DNA of 64,000 nucleotides from Acinetobacter lwoffii. GTDB lineage: Bacteria > Pseudomonadota > Gammaproteobacteria > Pseudomonadales > Moraxellaceae. Shown piece after piece: positions 1-9,959 of this stretch. A program made the position numbers and the translations under genes. Numbering within the stretch: the stretch's first letter is position 1; each line of letters opens with the position of its first letter. The stretch is from contig NZ_CP059081.1 in assembly GCF_015602705.1 (NCBI RefSeq), positions 1,745,702 to 1,809,701 on the forward strand, given 5' to 3'. The notes beneath the pieces are model-generated. The model did no database searches and had not been told where the DNA came from. It saw only the letters and a program-made list of their open reading frames with translations.

Positions 1-720
1 CTGGTTCTGGTGGCACCGAGAACCTATCCACATTCGGATATTGATGCGCTGGCCGCGGGTGCAACTGACCTGATCGAGCAGATCGAGATTGTAGAAACAC
101 TTGAAGATGCCATTAAAGACTGTCAGATTGTATTCGGTACTAGCGCACGCAGCCGTACCATTCCCTGGCCGCTGTTAGATGTGCGCCCTGCCGCTGAAAA
201 AGCCATGACCGCCGTGGTACAAGATCAGCAGGAAGTCGCGATTCTATTTGGCCGTGAAGACCGTGGTCTGACCAATGAAGAACTGGCGATGGCCAATTAT
301 CATCTGACTATTCCTGTGAATACTGATTATGGCGTACTGAATGTAGCTCAGGCGATTCAGGTGATCTGCTATGAGATGCGCATGGCAACGATGAGTCAAA
401 TTGAACAACCACGTGATGCTAAAGCGACCATGCAAGTCATTGATGGCATTGAAATGGAATGGGATGAACCCTTGGTCAATCATGCGCAGATGGAACAGTT
501 CTATCCACACTTGGAAAAAATGTTGGCAGAAATTGAATTTATGGATCCAAAAAATCCAAGATTATTGCCTTTACGCTTGCGTCGCCTCTTTGGACGTATA
601 CAATTAGATCGTATGGAATATCACTTACTTCGTGGTATTTTCAGCCGTGTTCAGGCATTGAACAACGGTACCTGGAAAAAATCTTCACACACATCATCAC
701 AGGACGAGGATCAAATCTAA
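1..720 (+). CDS. trmJ: tRNA (cytidine/uridine-2'-O-)-methyltransferase TrmJ, 5'-truncated by window
   Basis: TrmJ is a SPOUT-class enzyme that uses S-adenosylmethionine to 2'-O-methylate nucleotide 32 in the anticodon loop of several tRNAs. The frame is already open at base 1 (codons L-V-L precede the first GTG at 10), so the N-terminus lies outside the window and about 239 residues are visible. The trefoil-knot cofactor site is seen as F-G-R-E-D-R-G-L around visible residue 83, followed by a L-N-V-A-Q-A-I-Q helix typical of the family. The C-terminal arm, with R-L-R-R-L-F-G-R, also fits TrmJ. The stop codon overlaps the cysE start by one base (TAATG), so the two genes are translationally coupled. 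Other SpoU-like methyltransferases are less likely because of the C-terminal extension. Confidence 0.93.
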   Translation: MVLVAPRTYPHSDIDALAAGATDLIEQIEIVETLEDAIKDCQIVFGTSARSRTIPWPLLDVRPAAEKAMTAVVQDQQEVAILFGREDRGLTNEELAMANYHLTIPVNTDYGVLNVAQAIQVICYEMRMATMSQIEQPRDAKATMQVIDGIEMEWDEPLVNHAQMEQFYPHLEKMLAEIEFMDPKNPRLLPLRLRRLFGRIQLDRMEYHLLRGIFSRVQALNNGTWKKSSHTSSQDEDQI

Positions 721-1529
721 TGCTAAAACAGCTCAAAGAAGATATACAAGCTGTCTTTGCGCGCGATCCTGCAGCACGCAATACCTTAGAAGTCTTAACC
801 ACTTACCCTGGCATTCATGCGCTGATCATGCATCGCATGGCACATGAGCTATGGAACAAAGAGTGTAAAGGAACTGCACGTGCATTGTCTTCGTTTAGCC
901 GCTTTGCCACGGGCATTGAAATCCATCCGGGTGCAAAAATTGGCCGCCGTTTCTTTATCGATCACGGTATGGGTGTAGTCATTGGCGAAACTGCTGAAAT
1001 TGGCGATGACGTGACGCTTTATCACGGTGTGACTTTGGGTGGAACGACCTGGAATAAAGGTAAACGTCATCCGACCCTAGAAGATGGCGTGGTAGTCGGT
1101 GCTGGTGCCAAGATTCTTGGGCCATTCACCGTAGGTAAAAATGCCAAAGTCGGTTCTAATGCGGTCGTCACCAAAGCGGTTCCTGAGAACGCCACAGCTG
1201 TGGGCAACCCGGCACGTTTTATCACCAAAGACAAACCCAAAGATGATGCTGAAGCGCGTCGTCGTGACTATGCAGAAAGTATCGGTTTCCAGCCCTATGC
1301 CGCAACTGAAGACCAGTCCGATCCGATTTTGGAAGGCATGCGGATTCTGCTGGATCGCATTCAGCAAAATGAAAAACGCATGAACAACTTGTGCAATCGT
1401 CTTTCTTTGTTAGATCCGACCTTTAACAAGCAGCAACAGGATGGCCAGCCTTTGAGTAAAAAAGAGTTGGAGATTCTGGAAGAAGCGCGCCGTGAATGTG
1501 AAGCGCAAACCAGCCAATCCAAAGCCTGA
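720..1529 (+). CDS. cysE: serine O-acetyltransferase CysE
   Basis: CysE transfers acetyl from acetyl-CoA to serine, giving O-acetylserine, the first committed step of cysteine synthesis in the cytoplasm. The 269-residue protein has the N-terminal helical SATase domain and then the hexapeptide left-handed beta-helix. The hallmark catalytic stretch [15 protein letters not shown] sits near residues 78-92, followed by G-V-T-L-G-G-T and the usual G-N-P-A-R loop. The tail after the helix is somewhat long and charged. It starts on the ATG that overlaps the trmJ stop, and a strong hairpin at 1562-1608 ends the two-gene transcript. Identification as CysE rather than a generic hexapeptide acetyltransferase rests on the N-terminal domain and the D-H dyad. 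Confidence 0.95.
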   Translation: MLKQLKEDIQAVFARDPAARNTLEVLTTYPGIHALIMHRMAHELWNKECKGTARALSSFSRFATGIEIHPGAKIGRRFFIDHGMGVVIGETAEIGDDVTLYHGVTLGGTTWNKGKRHPTLEDGVVVGAGAKILGPFTVGKNAKVGSNAVVTKAVPENATAVGNPARFITKDKPKDDAEARRRDYAESIGFQPYAATEDQSDPILEGMRILLDRIQQNEKRMNNLCNRLSLLDPTFNKQQQDGQPLSKKELEILEEARRECEAQTSQSKA

Positions 1530-1561
1530 ATATCACACTTCACTCTGTAACACGGGTTTAC

Positions 1562-1608
1562 TTGCATGATCGTTATACTTTTCATAGACTGACGATCATG
1601 CAATTTTT
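1562..1608 (+). terminator. rho-independent terminator after trmJ-cysE
   Basis: A perfect 12-bp inverted repeat (1562-1573 with 1592-1603) is followed directly by a T-run. It lies 32 bases after the cysE stop. Confidence 0.85.
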
Positions 1609-1646
1609 GAATAGATGTTTTAAAAATAACAGAATGGATGACTATT

Positions 1647-2597
1647 ATGACCTTTAAGCCCTTGGCACTTGCTTGCTTAGCATTCACAATTACTGCGTGT
1701 TCAACCACTCCTCAGAAATCTGCTGAGAAACCTGTAGATCAAGTGGTTTTTGTAGAGCCTGAACTGAGCCCACCATTTTATGCTTTAAATCCATTCAATT
1801 ATAATGAACCACCTGAATTTGAAGTGCATTTGAAAAAAGCTGCAGCGCAGCCTGTAACCAAGATGGTGGTGACGGATCCTAATGATCCATCCAAGCAACT
1901 GACCCTGGATGTGAATAAACTGATTATTCCAGTGGTAGATAGCAATACACGTGCAATGCGTTATGCAGCACTTGCCAATTCAAATGAAATCGATATCACC
2001 GAAATTGACGATTTCCTGCAAATGGTCGAAGGTAAGGCACGTCATTATCCACCACGTTTCAGCGATCGTCAGGAACGCCGTGGTTTTGAAGCCAAATTGC
2101 GTGAAGTCACCCGACAACTGGATACTTTAGCGGCCCGTCCAAATGCCTCTTTTGATGTGTTGATGCGTGCTTTTAAAGCCAGCGTGATGGCACGTAACCT
2201 GGATCTGGGTTCAGTTTATACCACCAGTTCCCTGACCTATGCCCAGCGTATTCTCAAAATTAATCCAGATGATCCTGAGGTCAACTTCTGGTTTGGTTTT
2301 GGTCTGTCTGAAGGCGGTGGTCAACGTGAAGCCATCGCTTATCTGGACAAAGCCATGAAAGCTGGCGTTCAGGAGGCTTATCTTTCTGCAGCCAATAACT
2401 ATATTGCATTGGAACAGAAAAAAAATGCCACTCAAACCTTGGCGAACTATAAGGTGAAATATCCGCAAGAAGCTGAAGTAGCAGACCGTCTGATTCAGGA
2501 AATTGAGAAAAATGGTCGCTGGAATGTTTGGCAAATTTTGCAAACATCAACACCCGCTCCGGCTACAGACCCAGCAACAGCACCGGTGACCCCATAA
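1647..2597 (+). CDS. TPR-like lipoprotein of unknown function
   Basis: Not recognised as a named protein. The N-terminus is a lipoprotein signal: a short basic start, a hydrophobic stretch and the lipobox T-I-T-A-C followed by S, so the mature protein should be lipid-anchored, probably in the outer membrane. The middle carries an acidic region (I-D-I-T-E-I-D-D). The second half resembles tetratricopeptide helices (Y-A-Q-R-I-L-K-I-N-P-D-D-P-E, then A-Y-L-D-K-A-M-K-A-G), suggesting a scaffold or assembly role. The C-terminus is an A/P/T-rich tail. Two in-frame ATGs, at 1638 and 1647, are possible; 1647 gives the more normal signal peptide. It stands alone between terminators at 1562 and 2623. 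Confidence 0.75.
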   Translation: MTFKPLALACLAFTITACSTTPQKSAEKPVDQVVFVEPELSPPFYALNPFNYNEPPEFEVHLKKAAAQPVTKMVVTDPNDPSKQLTLDVNKLIIPVVDSNTRAMRYAALANSNEIDITEIDDFLQMVEGKARHYPPRFSDRQERRGFEAKLREVTRQLDTLAARPNASFDVLMRAFKASVMARNLDLGSVYTTSSLTYAQRILKINPDDPEVNFWFGFGLSEGGGQREAIAYLDKAMKAGVQEAYLSAANNYIALEQKKNATQTLANYKVKYPQEAEVADRLIQEIEKNGRWNVWQILQTSTPAPATDPATAPVTP

Positions 2598-2622
2598 TCA
2601 AGATTCGCTTCAATTTGATTAC

Positions 2623-2650
2623 AAATAGACTGCTACGGCGGTCTATTTTT
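2623..2650 (+). terminator. rho-independent terminator
   Basis: The stem ATAGAC/GTCTAT (2625-2630 with 2641-2646) is followed by a T-run and closes the preceding lipoprotein gene. Confidence 0.65.
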
Positions 2651-2717
2651 ATGGGAAAAAATTAGTAAAATACAAAACATTATCCCGCTTTATAACTTGA
2701 ATTCAGTGAAAAGTTTT

Positions 2718-4724
2718 ATGCACGAAAAAATAAATAAAAGATTAATGCTGTGCACTTTACTCATCACCAGCGTACTCAGCGGCTGTCAGGTGGTCAGTGT
2801 TAAGGAACAGGCCATTAATGTCACGCTGAACAATGAGCGTGACAGTATCTTGACCCGCGACAAGCTCAGTGAAGCCAGTCTGAATGTGTTGTCCATGACA
2901 GGTCGTGAAGCCCAGATCTGTATTGATCAGCCCGAAGAATGTGTGGAAGATCTGAAAAGTATTCCCCAAATTTTAGATGAACAATTGCTTTCTACAGCAA
3001 GTGAATTATATCTAGCCAACTCCTTACAAAATGCCAAGTCTGCTGAATGTAACACCGGAATTTTAAACAAAACCCGATCACCGGAAAAACAGCAACAACA
3101 CAAGCAGAACATCCAGAAATGTCTGGATCAGCAGCTCACTATGCTGGATAAAAGCATTCGTTATAGCTATGCCTATCTATTTAAAACCGAGCGTGCGCCG
3201 CAAGAGCGTATTTTTGATAACCGCCAGGTCCAGATTCGTGACTTTTATAACCTGGCAATTGCTCATCTGATTCAACGCTATGCTGAACGTTATGAAGCCA
3301 AACAGTCCGGCCAGCGCATTCAGGTCGGTGACAGTGTATACACCCTTGATCTGGAAAATTTTCCGCAGCTGAAAAACCAGACCATTGAACAGCTGATGTC
3401 TACCTATAACATGAACTTTTCCGGCCTACGTTCCATCACCCGCCGTGATGGTTTTGGTTCAGAATTTTTAGTGGTCTTACCTGAAGCACAGCAAACCGAG
3501 CAGGATAAAAAATATATTGTCGATCCGCTCAAGCACAACTATCCAAATGATATCAATCCAAACATTCATTCAGCCCGCTATCTGGCGACCACCATTACCG
3601 CTGTACCCAAATCCGCGAATTCGACGGAACAGATTTTATCTACTTCAGAGTTTCACCTGAAACTGTATGATCCTTATAAGCATGAAAAGATTAAGGTGGC
3701 TTCGAAAGAATATGCGCTGGCCGCCAACTTTTCTGCACCTTACGGCTTATGGCTAGCCGAGAATAATCTGGGGCGTTTAGCCTATCTGACCCTGATTAAT
3801 CGCGAAGACAGTCTGAGCATGCCGCACCTGTACATGCTGGAACCTTATAATCCGAACAAGAAAGTGCTGGTATTGATTCATGGCCTGGCCAGCAGTCCTG
3901 AAGCCTGGATTCGTCTGACCAACGACATTATGGGTGATCCGGTATTAAGGGAAAATTTCCAGGTCTGGCAGGTATTTTATTCTACTAATATGCCGATTCT
4001 GGAAAGCCGTTTTCAAATTAATGCTCTGGTTCAGCAAGGCTTTGCCCAGGTCGCGAACAATGCACCAGCCAAAAAAGATGCGGTACTGGTCGGACATAGC
4101 ATGGGAGGTGTGATTGCCCGTTTAATGGTCAGTCAGGCCGATATTACCCAAGATGCATTCAAGCTGGTACAAAATACCCGCATTGCACAATTTAAGGATA
4201 ACCCGCTCTTTAAAGCACGCCTGCAAATGCGGCCTATTCCAAATTTCACTCGGGCCATTTTCTTAGCGACACCACATCGTGGGACAGAATATGCCGACCG
4301 CTGGCATACCAAACTGGCTCGTAAAATTATCCGTATACCGGGTGCATTTTTGGGTGCCTTTGCCGATACCCTGCAAGGCCAGATCGGGTTAAACGAGTTT
4401 GTCAAAGAACTGGGGCATGACCTGATTCAGAATGGTCCAAGCGATCTGAGTGAAAATTCGAAATTTACTGCATTAACTAAGGATATTCAGCCTTCTAAAA
4501 ATATCAAATTTCATTCTATTATCGGCAATACCGTAGATACGCAAGATACCAAGCTCATGAGCGATGATATCGTTTCATACGAAAGTGCTTACTTGGAAGG
4601 TGCTGTATCTAGCAAAGTCATTAAGGGTGGCCACTCGATTCAGGAAACGCCTGAAGCCGTACTGGAATTACGCCGGATTCTCAGATTACATCTGACCGAT
4701 CTTGGTCTTTATGATCCGGAATAA
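2718..4724 (+). CDS. large alpha/beta-hydrolase lipoprotein (PGAP1/lipase-like)
   Basis: This is a predicted surface or periplasmic hydrolase of about 668 residues. The signal peptide ends in the lipobox L-S-G-C. Roughly the first 350 residues are an all-purpose N-terminal domain I do not recognise. The C-terminal third is an alpha/beta-hydrolase: H-G-L-A-S-S-P-E-A-W forms the oxyanion-hole loop, G-H-S-M-G-G is the nucleophile elbow (Ser at bases 4098-4100, about residue 461), F-L-A-T-P-H-R-G-T is the lipase/PGAP1-like motif, and a final G-G-H-S supplies a likely catalytic His. An in-frame TTG at 2697 could extend the start by seven residues, but the ATG at 2718 gives a standard lipoprotein signal. 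The substrate (ester, lipid or GPI-like) cannot be judged from sequence. A terminator follows. Confidence 0.85.
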   Translation: MHEKINKRLMLCTLLITSVLSGCQVVSVKEQAINVTLNNERDSILTRDKLSEASLNVLSMTGREAQICIDQPEECVEDLKSIPQILDEQLLSTASELYLANSLQNAKSAECNTGILNKTRSPEKQQQHKQNIQKCLDQQLTMLDKSIRYSYAYLFKTERAPQERIFDNRQVQIRDFYNLAIAHLIQRYAERYEAKQSGQRIQVGDSVYTLDLENFPQLKNQTIEQLMSTYNMNFSGLRSITRRDGFGSEFLVVLPEAQQTEQDKKYIVDPLKHNYPNDINPNIHSARYLATTITAVPKSANSTEQILSTSEFHLKLYDPYKHEKIKVASKEYALAANFSAPYGLWLAENNLGRLAYLTLINREDSLSMPHLYMLEPYNPNKKVLVLIHGLASSPEAWIRLTNDIMGDPVLRENFQVWQVFYSTNMPILESRFQINALVQQGFAQVANNAPAKKDAVLVGHSMGGVIARLMVSQADITQDAFKLVQNTRIAQFKDNPLFKARLQMRPIPNFTRAIFLATPHRGTEYADRWHTKLARKIIRIPGAFLGAFADTLQGQIGLNEFVKELGHDLIQNGPSDLSENSKFTALTKDIQPSKNIKFHSIIGNTVDTQDTKLMSDDIVSYESAYLEGAVSSKVIKGGHSIQETPEAVLELRRILRLHLTDLGLYDPE

Positions 4725-4746
4725 ACTATCGTCTTGATTTAGACTC

Positions 4747-4782
4747 ACCACCGCATGTTCACATCCGGTGGTTTATTTTTTA
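4747..4782 (+). terminator. rho-independent terminator
   Basis: The stem ACCACCG/CGGTGGT (4747-4753 with 4766-4772) is followed by a T-rich stretch, just after the hydrolase lipoprotein gene. Confidence 0.75.
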
Positions 4783-5059
4783 AAATTGCAAATAGTGCTG
4801 AATAAGAAGCCATAGCGACAGATCTGAGCGCTGCCTTAAAGATTCATCTGGAATTTCATTTCTTTCTAAAAATTAAATTTGATAGACTTGCTGCAATACA
4901 GCTTTAAAGCTGAATTGAATCAGCAGATTCATTTCACATTTTCAATCTCCTGTGCTCAATCATGTGGGATTGGCCAGATTGAAAATGTGCTTTAAATTTT
5001 CCTGCATAGCCTATTGAGCAGTATTTGCATTTATCTCTTGTTGAAAGGATTTATTTTTA
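4783..5059. other. mutS leader region with long nested hairpin
   Basis: No gene is visible. The stretch holds a perfect 14-bp inverted repeat (4935-4948 with 4976-4989) enclosing a second 5-bp stem (4957-4961 with 4968-4972) that presents an ATGTGG loop. A smaller hairpin lies upstream (about 4819-4850). The T-run after the large hairpin is poor, so it may be a structured leader rather than a terminator. GAAAGGA at about 5043 is the mutS ribosome binding site. Confidence 0.6.
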
Positions 5060-7693
5060 ATGACCAGTTCAGAAATTATGGCTGATCTTTCTACCTTAAC
5101 GCCCATGATGCAGCAATACATGTCGGTGAAAATGCAGCATCCGCATTCATTGATGTTTTATCGTATGGGTGATTTTTATGAACTGTTCTTTGAAGATGCA
5201 CACAAAGCAGCCAAGATTTTAGGCATTACCCTGACCCATCGCGGTAAGGCCAATGGTCAGCCGATTCCTATGGCGGGCGTGCCTTATCATGCAGCCGAGG
5301 GCTATCTGGCACGTCTGGTCAAAAAAGGCGAAACCGTGGTGATCTGCGAGCAGATCGGCGAGGTTACTGGCAAAGGACCGGTTGAGCGTGGTGTAGTTCG
5401 AATTATTACGCCGGGCACCCTGACCGATGATGCCATGCTCGGTGCACATCAGAGCTCGAATCTGGTGGCTTTATGTATTCAGCAGAATCAGATCGGCATT
5501 GCACTTCTTGATCTCAGCGCCGGCCTATTTAAAGTCCAGCAGCAGGATTATGATCTTAACCAGCTCATGATTGAACTGGCGCGTTTGATGCCAAGCGAAA
5601 TTCTGCTGGATGAAAGTATCACTGATCCAACATTGACCGAACAACTCAAACAGCAACTGGATATCTCGGTCACCAAACGTCCCGATGTCGACTTCAACCT
5701 GAACAATGCGCAAAAAACCTTATGCGACCAGTTTGCTGTCAGCACGCTTTCAGGTTTCGGCATTGATCATTTACCTTTGGCTAAAGCAGCGGCTGCGGCA
5801 CTGATTCACTATGCAAAAGAAACCCAGAAAACTGCGTTACCGCATATCCGCACGATTCAGCTAGAACAAAGTTCAGATTTTATTGCTTTGGATCCGGTGA
5901 CACGCCGTAATCTTGAACTGATTGAGCCTTTATTTGAACATGGGACATCCTTATTTCAACTGATCAATGACTGTCAGACTGCTATGGGTGGACGCTTGCT
6001 CAGTCGCACCCTGATGCAACCTTTACGCGATACCGCGCTGCTGGATGAGCGCCTGGATGCCATTCAAGCCCTGCTGCAAGGTTTCCACGAAGTGCCTGTA
6101 CGTTTGGTACTAAAAGAAATTAGCGATATTGAACGCGTGCTGAGCCGTATTGCACTTGGCAGTGCCCGTCCACGTGATCTGGTGCAATTGCGACAGGCCT
6201 GCGCGCAAATTCCATTTTTACGCCATGCCCTGCAACCGATTGTCAGTCAGCAACAGTCCAAACTTTTAGTACAACTCAATGAAGAACTCGGCGACTTCCA
6301 TGATCTACATCAACGTCTGATGTCCGCCATTGTGGAAAACCCGCCCGTCCTGCTTCGTGATGGTAATGTCATTGCCGAAGGTTTTGACAGTGAACTGGAT
6401 GAATTGCGTCAGATTCGTGATCATGCCAGCCAGTTCCTGATTGATCTGGAAATTAAAGAGCGTGAACAAAGCGGAATTCCGGGACTGAAAATTGGCTACA
6501 ACCGCGTCAGTGGCTATTATATTGAACTGACACGCGCACAAGCCGAACAGGCACCCGAGCACTATATTCGTAGGCAAACCCTGAAAAATGCCGAACGCTA
6601 CATCACACCTGAACTGAAAGCATTTGAAGACAAAGTCTTATCTAGCGAATCGCGTGCATTGGCCCGTGAAAAAATGCTGTTTGAAATGCTACTGGATGAA
6701 CTGCGTCAGGATATCGGCAATTTACAGATAATGAGCAGTGCCATTGCCCAGATTGATCTGATTGCTAATTTTGCCCATCAGGCACGTTTACGCAACTGGT
6801 CGCGTCCAAAATTCAGCCCTGAGGTTGGCGTAAGTATCACTGCCGGACGACATCCGGTGGTAGAAGCCCTCAGTAAAACGGCCTTTACCCCGAACGATAC
6901 GCGACTAGATTTTTCCCATCGGATGGCGATTATTACCGGTCCCAACATGGGGGGTAAATCCACCTTTATGCGCCAGACTGCATTGATCGTGTTGCTGGCT
7001 TATTGTGGTGCCTATGTTCCAGCGCAAGCTGCAACTTTAGGTCCGGTTGACCGTGTCTTTACCCGTATTGGTTCTGCCGATGATTTATCGACCGGCAAAT
7101 CAACCTTTATGGTGGAAATGACCGAAACCTCGCAAATCCTGCATCATGCCACCAGCCAGTCTTTGGTACTCATGGATGAAGTTGGCCGTGGAACCAGTAC
7201 CTATGATGGCTTGTCTTTGGCTTGGGCCTGTGTGCTGGATCTGACCAAACGCATTCAATGTTTATGTCTATTTGCTACCCATTATTTCGAACTGACTGAA
7301 CTGGATAAGGAAAGTGGCATTAATAACTACCATGTCACGGCCAAAGAGCTGAATGGTAATCTGATTTTATTGCATAAGGTGCAACATGGCCCGGCCAGTC
7401 AAAGTCATGGCTTGCAAGTCGCGAAATTGGCAGGCATTCCGGCTGCGGTGATTAAAGAAGCGCAAAACCGCTTAAAGATTCTGGAAAAACAGCATCAGGC
7501 CAAGCCACTGAGCCCGCAGCATGATCTGTTTGCAATGCCTGAAGTTATGGAGCCTATAGAACGTATCATCGAAATTGAAAAAGAATCGCCTGCACTGGAC
7601 TTACTCGAAGATATTGATGTAGATAGTTTAACTCCGCGTGAAGCCTTGCAGCAGTTATATGCGCTCAAAGACCTGATCAAACAGCCAAGTTAA
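5060..7693 (+). CDS. mutS: DNA mismatch repair protein MutS
   Basis: MutS binds base mismatches and small loops and, with MutL, starts methyl-directed repair; it is an ABC-type ATPase that works as a dimer. The 877-residue length is normal. The N-terminal mismatch-reading motif G-D-F-Y-E-L-F is present near residue 37. The Walker A motif G-P-N-M-G-G-K-S-T lies near residue 627, with the D-E-V-G-R-G-T-S-T Walker B/D-loop downstream and the F-A-T-H-Y-F-E switch. The C-terminal acidic tail resembles the tetramerisation/beta-clamp region. The ATG at 5060 has a GAAAGGA site upstream. It is preceded by a structured leader and followed by a strong terminator, so it is monocistronic. Confidence 0.98.
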   Translation: MTSSEIMADLSTLTPMMQQYMSVKMQHPHSLMFYRMGDFYELFFEDAHKAAKILGITLTHRGKANGQPIPMAGVPYHAAEGYLARLVKKGETVVICEQIGEVTGKGPVERGVVRIITPGTLTDDAMLGAHQSSNLVALCIQQNQIGIALLDLSAGLFKVQQQDYDLNQLMIELARLMPSEILLDESITDPTLTEQLKQQLDISVTKRPDVDFNLNNAQKTLCDQFAVSTLSGFGIDHLPLAKAAAAALIHYAKETQKTALPHIRTIQLEQSSDFIALDPVTRRNLELIEPLFEHGTSLFQLINDCQTAMGGRLLSRTLMQPLRDTALLDERLDAIQALLQGFHEVPVRLVLKEISDIERVLSRIALGSARPRDLVQLRQACAQIPFLRHALQPIVSQQQSKLLVQLNEELGDFHDLHQRLMSAIVENPPVLLRDGNVIAEGFDSELDELRQIRDHASQFLIDLEIKEREQSGIPGLKIGYNRVSGYYIELTRAQAEQAPEHYIRRQTLKNAERYITPELKAFEDKVLSSESRALAREKMLFEMLLDELRQDIGNLQIMSSAIAQIDLIANFAHQARLRNWSRPKFSPEVGVSITAGRHPVVEALSKTAFTPNDTRLDFSHRMAIITGPNMGGKSTFMRQTALIVLLAYCGAYVPAQAATLGPVDRVFTRIGSADDLSTGKSTFMVEMTETSQILHHATSQSLVLMDEVGRGTSTYDGLSLAWACVLDLTKRIQCLCLFATHYFELTELDKESGINNYHVTAKELNGNLILLHKVQHGPASQSHGLQVAKLAGIPAAVIKEAQNRLKILEKQHQAKPLSPQHDLFAMPEVMEPIERIIEIEKESPALDLLEDIDVDSLTPREALQQLYALKDLIKQPS

Positions 7694-7737
7694 TTCTCGG
7701 TCCTAGACCTCATCTGGCATAGGGTCGATGTCCTGAA

Positions 7738-7780
7738 CATACCGATGAATGCTGTAATTCATCGGTATGCGACCTTTTTT
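7738..7780 (+). terminator. rho-independent terminator of mutS
   Basis: A 13-bp perfect stem (7738-7750 with 7757-7769) is followed, after a short CGACC spacer, by a T-run. Confidence 0.85.
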
Positions 7781-7897
7781 CAAATTTAACAGCCCTATAT
7801 ATAACAAATATCAATAAAAGGAATTGTTAGTTCCCCCTGTTTTTGCCTAAAATACAGCATTCGTAATTAGAACCATATTTTTTAGGTAGCTGTCGCC

Positions 7898-8221
7898 ATG
7901 ACCTTCGTTGTCACTGAAAATTGTATTAAATGTAAATATCAAGACTGTGTTGAAGTTTGCCCTGTAGACTGTTTCTATGAAGGTCCTAACTTCCTTGTGA
8001 TTAACCCGGACGAATGTATCGACTGTGCGTTATGCGAACCTGAATGCCCGGCAAATGCAATTTTCTCTGAAGACGAATTACCAGAAGGTCAGGAAGTCTT
8101 TATTGAACTGAATGCTGACTTGTCACAAAAATGGCCAAATATCACACAAATTGGTGACCAGCCAGCAGACCGTGAAGAATGGAATGGCAAAGCAGACAAA
8201 TTACAATACCTTGAAAAGTAA
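7898..8221 (+). CDS. fdxA: seven-iron ferredoxin FdxA
   Basis: This is a small cytoplasmic electron carrier with one [3Fe-4S] and one [4Fe-4S] cluster. The 107 residues contain cysteines at 9, 12, 17, 21, 25, 40, 43, 46 and 50. That is the Azotobacter FdI pattern shifted by one: by family knowledge 9, 17 and 50 would hold the 3Fe cluster and 21, 40, 43 and 46 the 4Fe cluster, leaving 12 and 25 free. The C-terminal half, with W-P-N-I-T and a helical tail, matches the longer FdI-type proteins rather than the 55-residue clostridial type. The gene is monocistronic and often lies next to mutS in Acinetobacter and Pseudomonas. Confidence 0.96.
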   Translation: MTFVVTENCIKCKYQDCVEVCPVDCFYEGPNFLVINPDECIDCALCEPECPANAIFSEDELPEGQEVFIELNADLSQKWPNITQIGDQPADREEWNGKADKLQYLEK

Positions 8222-8235
8222 TTAGTTTAAACTTT

Positions 8236-8264
8236 AAAAGATCAGCAAATGCTGATCTTTTTTA
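8236..8264 (+). terminator. rho-independent terminator of fdxA
   Basis: An 11-bp stem (8236-8246 with 8251-8261) with a 4-base loop, ending in six or more Ts. Confidence 0.9.
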
Positions 8265-8358
8265 TACTCAACGCACACATTTCATTGCAATATTCTCCAA
8301 ATTTCTCCCTATATTTAGTCTAAAATAGCGCTATTTTGTAAATATCTGATTTCTATAA

Positions 8359-9078
8359 ATGAAGAACTTGTTAAAGGGATTATTGAGTCTTTGTATAATT
8401 CCTCTTGTTTTTGTGGGCTGTACCACGACCACAAAACAACCTGGACAGGCCACCACACCTGCTGGAAAACGGATTTACATTCCACAAGAACGTGTTCAAT
8501 ACGATCGTAAAGCCCACCCAAAAACTGTGCCTTATGTGTATACCCACTGGGTATCGGCACTGGATAATTTGTCACGCGTGCGTGAATATGAGGTTTTTCT
8601 GGAACGTCATGGGGTTGGCAATATCATTCCGAGTTTCGAATTGATGCGTACTGCACGTGATTGGGCCAAGTGTGGCCGTTCCCAATATATGATTCCAAGC
8701 CGTGAATTATGGGCCAATCAGATCCCAACTTTAAAAGTCTTTAAATATCTGGTTGCAGCCAATGTACTGACTGATTTTGAAGTCACGTCAGTCTATCGTG
8801 ACCTGCCTTTAAACCAGTGTGCCGGTGGTGCCAACTCTTCACGCCATCTGTACAACTCTGCCATCGATTTCCGGATTGGGCCTGAATATCCGCAGGCACA
8901 AGATTATAGCTATATTGAAAATACCAAGTTCAAATTGTGTCAGTTCTGGGTACAGCATGGTCAAAGTCTGAATATGGGACTTGGCATGTATGCTTCAGGT
9001 CAAATCCACATCGATACCCAAGGTTATCGTACCTGGGGACCGAGTTTAGGCCGTAATTCCTCGATGTGTAATTACTAA
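8359..9078 (+). CDS. peptidase M15-type lipoprotein
   Basis: This is a predicted zinc peptidase of the M15 (D-Ala-D-Ala carboxypeptidase-like) group acting on peptidoglycan. The N-terminus is a lipoprotein signal with lipobox F-V-G-C. Zinc ligands can be placed at H163 and D170 (S-R-H-L-Y-N-S-A-I-D-F) and H217 (Q-I-H-I-D-T), the expected H-x6-D...H pattern. The region S-V-Y-R-D-L-P-L-N-Q-C precedes the first ligand, as in the M15_3 subfamily. The protein is 239 residues. No partner gene lies beside it. The substrate is inferred from the family only. Confidence 0.82.
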   Translation: MKNLLKGLLSLCIIPLVFVGCTTTTKQPGQATTPAGKRIYIPQERVQYDRKAHPKTVPYVYTHWVSALDNLSRVREYEVFLERHGVGNIIPSFELMRTARDWAKCGRSQYMIPSRELWANQIPTLKVFKYLVAANVLTDFEVTSVYRDLPLNQCAGGANSSRHLYNSAIDFRIGPEYPQAQDYSYIENTKFKLCQFWVQHGQSLNMGLGMYASGQIHIDTQGYRTWGPSLGRNSSMCNY

Positions 9079-9091
9079 GTCATGACAACCA

Positions 9092-9122
9092 CTCTACAAA
9101 GTTCATTCAGAACATTGTAGAG
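9092..9122. terminator. hairpin after M15 gene, possible terminator
   Basis: CTCTACAA and GTTC pair with GAAC and TTGTAGAG across a single A-A mismatch. There is no T-run, so termination is uncertain. Confidence 0.35.
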
Positions 9123-9210
9123 CCTAAAAAATCATCACCTATAGAACAATAAATTGCGCTCTGCCGCGAAAAGTTTAAAATGCACGCATCGCAATCGAGG
9201 TGCTAAGACT

Positions 9211-9876
9211 ATGCAACAAATGTGGACAGACATTGATCACTATATTGATTCACATTTAATTCCTGAAGACCCTATTCTGAATCAAACTCTTGAGAATACC
9301 GCAGCGCACGGTTTTCCTGATCATCTGGCTGTAGCACCGAACCAAGGCATGTTGTTGCAGATGCTAATCCAGATGAACCAATGTAAACGTATACTGGAAC
9401 TCGGCACATTTGCAGCATATAGCACCATGTGGCTGGCACGTGCTTTGCCGGATGATGGCTATATCCTGACCATTGAAGGACGTGATACCCATGCAGCGAT
9501 GGGTCAGGAAAATATTGATCGCGCGCAGCTTAAACAGACCGTCGAACTGAAATGCGGCCGTGCAGCAGATGTGCTTAAAGCCCTGCCTGAAGATACGGAA
9601 GCTTTCGATTTCATCTTTATTGATGCAGACAAACAGAGTTATCCGGAATATCTGGAACTCAGTTTAAACCTGTCGCACTCAGGTACACTTATTTTTCTGG
9701 ACAATGTGATTCGTGCTGGCGAAATCATTAACCCGGACAATAATAAACCAAGTATTGAAGGCATTCGTGACATGTTTAAAGCGCTTCAAAATCATCCACG
9801 TATCTTGTCATGCACTGCTTTACAAACGGTTGGCAGCAAAGGACATGATGGTTTTGCACTCGCGATTGTGAAATAA
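9211..9876 (+). CDS. SAM-dependent O-methyltransferase (family 3)
   Basis: This is a class I methyltransferase of the caffeoyl-CoA/catechol O-methyltransferase family, 221 residues. Motif I, E-L-G-T-F, begins near residue 63. The acidic ribose-binding stretch T-I-E-G-R follows, and F-I-F-I-D-A-D-K near 135-141 supplies the metal/catalytic aspartates. F-L-D-N-V and G-H-D-G-F-A complete the family pattern. The frame is open further upstream, but the ATG at 9211 has a CGAGGTGC ribosome site and begins where homologues start. The acceptor substrate cannot be read from the sequence. It is convergent with the universal stress gene across a short gap. Confidence 0.88.
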   Translation: MQQMWTDIDHYIDSHLIPEDPILNQTLENTAAHGFPDHLAVAPNQGMLLQMLIQMNQCKRILELGTFAAYSTMWLARALPDDGYILTIEGRDTHAAMGQENIDRAQLKQTVELKCGRAADVLKALPEDTEAFDFIFIDADKQSYPEYLELSLNLSHSGTLIFLDNVIRAGEIINPDNNKPSIEGIRDMFKALQNHPRILSCTALQTVGSKGHDGFALAIVK

Positions 9877-9938
9877 AACAAGAAGAACAAAAATCACCCA
9901 ATGACATATTTACCATAAATAACATTAACTTATAAATA

Positions 9939-9959
9939 TTATCCACAGAGTTATCCACA
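9939..9959. promoter_or_regulatory. two perfect DnaA boxes
   Basis: TTATCCACA occurs at 9939-9947 and again at 9951-9959, both matching the consensus DnaA box exactly and lying 12 bases apart, in a gap between convergent genes. See also the overlapping hairpin at 9946-9978. Confidence 0.6.

Noticed and set aside
9939..9959. Chromosome origin (oriC) because of the DnaA boxes.
   Set aside because: Only two boxes, no clear DNA-unwinding element, and no dnaA, dnaN, gyrB, rpmH or parAB genes nearby.
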